A stretch of DNA of 64,000 bases, taken from Allodiplogaster sudhausi (Eukaryota > Nematoda > Chromadorea > Rhabditida > Diplogasteridae). Every line of letters starts with the position of its first letter. Positions within the stretch are counted from its first letter, which is position 1. The stretch lies in assembly GCA_945643635.1 (NCBI GenBank), contig CALZFC010000248.1, positions 659,501 to 723,500 of the forward strand, given 5' to 3'. The position numbers and the translations under genes were made by a program. Shown one piece after another: positions 60,041 to 64,000 of this stretch. The notes beneath the pieces were generated by a model. The model worked only from the letters and a program-made list of their open reading frames with translations, did no database searches and was not told the DNA's origin.

Positions 60041-62899
60041 GTATTCGACACGAGACTCCGCTTACTGACAATGTTCAACCGCGGAGACAAGAAGTTGCCA
60101 ACTGAAATGGCCTACCGATCTAGTTGGCAGCCTCCGAAGGACACCAAGTCCCGACGTATATATTTTATTTTTATTTTATGCTGCCCATTTCTTTCATTTT
60201 TGAAAAAAAGAGTTTCTTGTGCTAACCTCTTTCTATCGACCAACTTGCTGCCGAATATAGAAGATTATATAACGATATTTCACAAACAAATGATATTCTC
60301 ATCATATATTTCAGTCCCCAAAGTTCGCGCTGTGTTATACAACGGCGAATGTGAAACGGCGAAGACATACCACATCGTCGTTCTGACAAATGACAAGTTA
60401 GCCGAACAATTATTTGAATTTTCTTTGACTACAGTAGCCGCTTATCTCTGAAGCAAACGCTCTCTCGCTCTCGGGTGAGACAAAAAGGCGCGAATTAAAA
60501 CGTGAGTTTTTGTTTCCTTTAAGCGAGCTGATTCTCTACACCACCGATCGCCCTAGCAAGAACATGCGACTTGAGAAGGAGGAGGTGTTCGGAAAGGTAT
60601 TTTTTGTTTTATTTTTTCTTTCCTTTCCTTTAATGTCGGAGCCAAAGTTTAGGCCATTTTGATTTTACTTAAATCCAAATGTATTACTATGTGAGAATAA
60701 AATGTAATGCAATTATATCGGAAATGCGAATTTGAAAAAAATTTAATATAAGTAATTTTCTGATGGAAAAACCTAAAACCTATAAATGTTGCAGCTGGAA
60801 TGTCCTCGAGAGATCACGTGGCATGCCGAGAATGTACATTCGGGATCTGTAGTCTTCAACTGCAGCACGGCCATATATCTGCTCTCTCCGCATCCACCGC
60901 ACAGTTCGTCTTATAGTTGGAATTAAAGTTAAAAAGTTATTATTAGTTAAAATTAGTTAAATATAAGCTATTACTAAATTATAAATTTTAATCAATCACT
61001 AAAATAAGTTAATTATAAGCTATTACTAAAAGTGAAATTAGTAGCTAAATTATTTAAGTTAATAACTATAAAGCTGAAAAAAATATCCTGCCTTCTGTGA
61101 CAGTTGACGTCCCCGCGCTTCCGTCAATCGCGGGATTCGACTGTCCTTCTCCTTGCACTCGCGTCTTCGCGATTTCTTCTGGATTCGTTGCAGAATTCGA
61201 AGGCGGCGAACTTGTACGTACACAGTGGTCTATATTTCTCATTTCATTTCTTATGTATGGTCTCAAAAGTGTGGCCAACAAATATTCTTTGGTAAGTTTA
61301 CTACGCTATTATATGCTTCTACCCCCCACCGATTGCTCATTTCATTTCTCTCAAGACTTCCAAATATGGCACATGTCAATCTACAAATAGTCTTCGAGAC
61401 AAGTTTAATTACGCTGTGTTATATGCTTGATTATGTCTTTCTTCCAACCTAACGATGAGTCTCCTTCTATGAAGCTGGCTTTCGAACTTCGCAACGGCGT
61501 CCGTCTCACCATTCCTCTCGGCCGTCCGCCAGTGTCCCTGTTTGAGTTGACTGCTGCTTGCATGGTAATTTCGCTTTTTATTCCTCTCGAATTTTTTTTT
61601 TTTGTAGGCCATTTCCTCATTTTAATCTATGGTTTATATGTAGATGCTCTTAAAACTAGGCCAATAGTAGCATTCACCCAAATGGGTAAAATCGCTATGG
61701 ATCATTTGTGTGAGTGTGGATAAAGGTTACTATTTGCTCTATAAAAAAATTTCTTAACATATCTTCCTCTGGTCATCGGCAGACTCACGACGACGTGCTC
61801 TTTGGTGGCACGAGCGATGGCCGCGTTGTTGTGTGGCGCGAACTGCCAGAAAAGCCAGAGGCTGACATGGGTAAGAGCATACGGTACATGGATGGCTATC
61901 AGCCTATTCACCTTGGGAACATGCCTCTAGGGGTAGTGAGAAACATAAAAAAACTGTTAACATTCATTTATTAATAAGCATTAATTTTTTATTTTCACAT
62001 ATTAACAATTCATTTACTGTTTAATGTTCGAAATTGTGCTGTTGCACTTTTATAGACAAAACATACAAATGCATCGCCCCCATGGGCGCGGATGTCAGAC
62101 CGATTCTCATCGCTGCGACCATGTTTCCGGTCGCCAAGGCCAAGGCCTTTGTGGTCCATGTGAGTGCTTATTCTTTCTTGATTTGATTTGTTTGAAATTG
62201 TTAAATATTATTTGTGCCATATTAGTGCTTTTAATTTTTCATCGTTTGTTTAAAAAAAATGTTAAATATTATTTGCGCCATATTAATGTTTTTTTTATTA
62301 TTATTTAATGATATGATCTTACAAGACAGATATTTTCCATATTTTGTTTAATTTTCATTATTATTATGTGCGACAAATACTGAAAGAAAGAAAATGGTTC
62401 GAATTGCCTTTTAAGAGAGTCGGCAACTGCGGAATGGTTGGGGGCGCCGTGCGCATTCTCTTTGAGCGCCCGTGCGACCCTCGCATCTTTGGCCTTTCCG
62501 CGGGCGGAGACATCTTCTTCGTCGTCAAGCTGCCATACGAAGCGGATCGATGGCAATCTTGTGAGGAAAGAGAGAGAGAGAGCGAAAGGGAGAGAGTGAT
62601 GTTAAGATAAAAAGTTTAAGAGAAGATTTAGAGATGGGGAGTGGGAGATATAAAAGGAAGGAGTAAGAGAGAAGGCGACTTGCCTCTTTCTCACCCAATC
62701 TACATTCCTATGCTTCTATCTCTTATTGTTGAACCGAAAAAGTCTGAATGAACAAAAGGTTGCGTTTCCAGACGTGGTTACCTGCACGCAGAAGCTGCCT
62801 GCGATGCTTTACCTCCCAGCCACGGACCGTGTCGTTGACATCCGAGTCTGGCCGCGTCTCTCACAGCAGATGATGGCAGTCGTCGAGTCAGGGGAATGA
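60041..62899 (+). CDS. Unassigned protein, possibly beta-propeller (WD-like), 5' end missing
   Basis: Exons 60041-60155, 60315-60396, 60524-60596, 60795-60903, 61104-61213, 61460-61564, 61783 to about 61930, 62056-62159, 62416-62560 and 62772-62899 (TGA) join largely in phase, about 370 residues. A segment DDVLFGGTSDGRVVVWREL reads like the two inner strands of a WD repeat. Others have the same strand rhythm: ITWHAENVHSGSVVFNCS, CTRVFAISSGFVAEFEGGEL, RIFGLSAGGDIFFVVKLPYE and TDRVVDIRVWPRL. The exon ending near 61930 lacks a usable in-phase GT donor (CTAGGGGTAGTG), as if two G were added. Further propeller-like segments at 63190-63258 (AKSCEYTMMPSGLLLGVSNN) and about 63560-63658 (SLDIVTCITEHGQIALFHFD) suggest the gene may run on past 62899 by another route. 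No orthologue is recognised. Confidence 0.55.
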
Positions 62900-64000
62900 T
62901 TCATTTATATTTCTTCAAGGGTAAACAGTACCTTCTCCTTTCCGTTTTTTTTACTGTTGGGGGGGGGTTGGCCATTTGGCCTTTTGTAACTAACCCCCGG
63001 CCAAGTCCAGAGGCAGACACTATTCAGCACTGGAAATAATGCTTTATTGAGAGATAAAAAGAAATGCTACAACAGTGGACGGCAAGATTTGACTACTACC
63101 CAGTAATTATAGACCGGTCCCTACTTGGTCGAGATGCAGAGCCGAAGGAAGTGGCCGTTGCCGGGGTTGAGTGGAGGAGGAGGCAAAGGGAAAGGAGCCG
63201 CGAAGTCCTGCGAATACACGATGATGCCGAGTGGGCTGCTGCTCGGCGTGTCTAACAATGTGAGGATTTCTTTTTTTACTTATCTTTTTTTCTATTTGGT
63301 TTACTTGGTATTTACTTCTGTATAAAACTTTTGCAATCTTAATATTTTTTTCTTAGACTAGCCTTACAAAACTTTAAGACTCTTTGCGAGTATTTGATGT
63401 CGGAGGCTTACGTGACTGGAACCTGCTGCCTTGATTCGAAGGTTAGAGTGGTTATCCATGCTTGATGCGAAGGCTAGATCCATGTTTGAGGGTTTACATT
63501 AGTTATTTGTCCTAGTAAGTGATAGAGTATGAAAGAGCAATTGCAAGGCCAGCACTGTTTGAGATTGTCTCCGTTGCCCACTTCACTTCCTTGGACATTG
63601 TCACGTGCATCACCGAACACGGCCAAATCGCTCTCTTCCACTTCGACAGCACCACAGGTCGGAAAAAAAATTCGTTTTGAAATGAAATTATAAAAGTTTT
63701 CCTTTCTCCCCAAAGCCCAACCCCACCATGTTTTTGAGGACCATTTAGGCAAAAACACCTCTATCCCACCTTGTTTTCCGGACCCAATACCTCCATCCCC
63801 ACCCTAATCTTTTGGGTCCTCGACGGACGAATCGTCAATACCTTTGAATACCGTATTCTTTTTTTGAATTTCCCTCATCATTCTTGTTTCGTCTCTCTAA
63901 TTGTAAATCACAAGCTCTCTGGTCTTTATAGTCAGACTGAAAGAGCGCGAATTCAAATTTGAGGTTTTCGCTCCTTTAAGGGCTGACCTGTCGCAAGGGC
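62900..64000 (+). other. Possible further exons of the preceding gene
   Basis: An open segment ending at 63258 with donor AAT|GTGAGG, and another at about 63560-63658 with donor GGT|CGG or nearby, have the same beta-strand-like composition as the upstream gene. The connection is inferred from composition only. The window ends in this region. Confidence 0.35.

Overview
This window is eukaryotic and almost certainly from a nematode. Genes are split into short exons of about 50-220 bp with GT-AG introns and TTTCAG-type acceptors. The recognisable families are typical of worms: a TTBK-like kinase, nrf-6/oac-type membrane O-acyltransferases, an Srg-like seven-helix chemoreceptor and an innexin. 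There are no operons with ribosome binding sites, no CRISPR array and no rRNA. The species is not identified. Exon models were assembled by hand from reading frame, splice sites and phase, so outer ends and first exons are the least certain parts.

Layout. 1-2.9 kb (+): 3' end of a single-pass membrane protein gene, with a 2.2-kb last intron holding three GC-rich hairpins and a tRNA-like repeat. 3.9-5.3 kb (+): two small unassigned gene models. 5.3-9.3 kb: mostly (GA)n/(CT)n microsatellites. 9.4-12.8 kb (+): a 13-exon gene for a ~500-aa protein with two BEN-like domains. 13.9-14.5 kb (+): a possible small secreted protein. 16.4-17.8 kb (+): the TTBK-like kinase. 19.4-22.3 kb (-), 25.8-29.3 kb (+) and 33.7-34.5 kb (-): three acyltransferase copies. 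Only the middle one keeps the C-terminal SGNH-type half; the other two carry lesions. 34.5-37.6 kb: a 3-kb CT-rich minisatellite abutting the third copy. 44.2-47.0 kb (+): the chemoreceptor, convergent with the innexin at 47.8-51.5 kb (-). 53.4-54.5 kb: a Mutator-like inverted-repeat element just after a splice donor of an unassigned minus-strand gene. 60.0-62.9 kb (+): an unassigned, possibly beta-propeller protein.

Mobile DNA is the most striking non-coding content. Two foldback elements (20.7-21.1 and 30.5-30.9 kb) share CAGTACCGC termini flanked by TA, as in Tc1/mariner-type MITEs. A 1.2-kb element at 31.5-32.7 kb has ~56-bp inverted termini and a possible CAG target duplication. A 1.1-kb element at 53.4-54.5 kb has an 11-bp target duplication. 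Several splice sites are non-canonical, which points to decaying paralogues or sequence errors. I did not find a clear new multi-gene system. The best leads are the mobile elements, the decaying acyltransferase family and the tandem BEN-domain gene.
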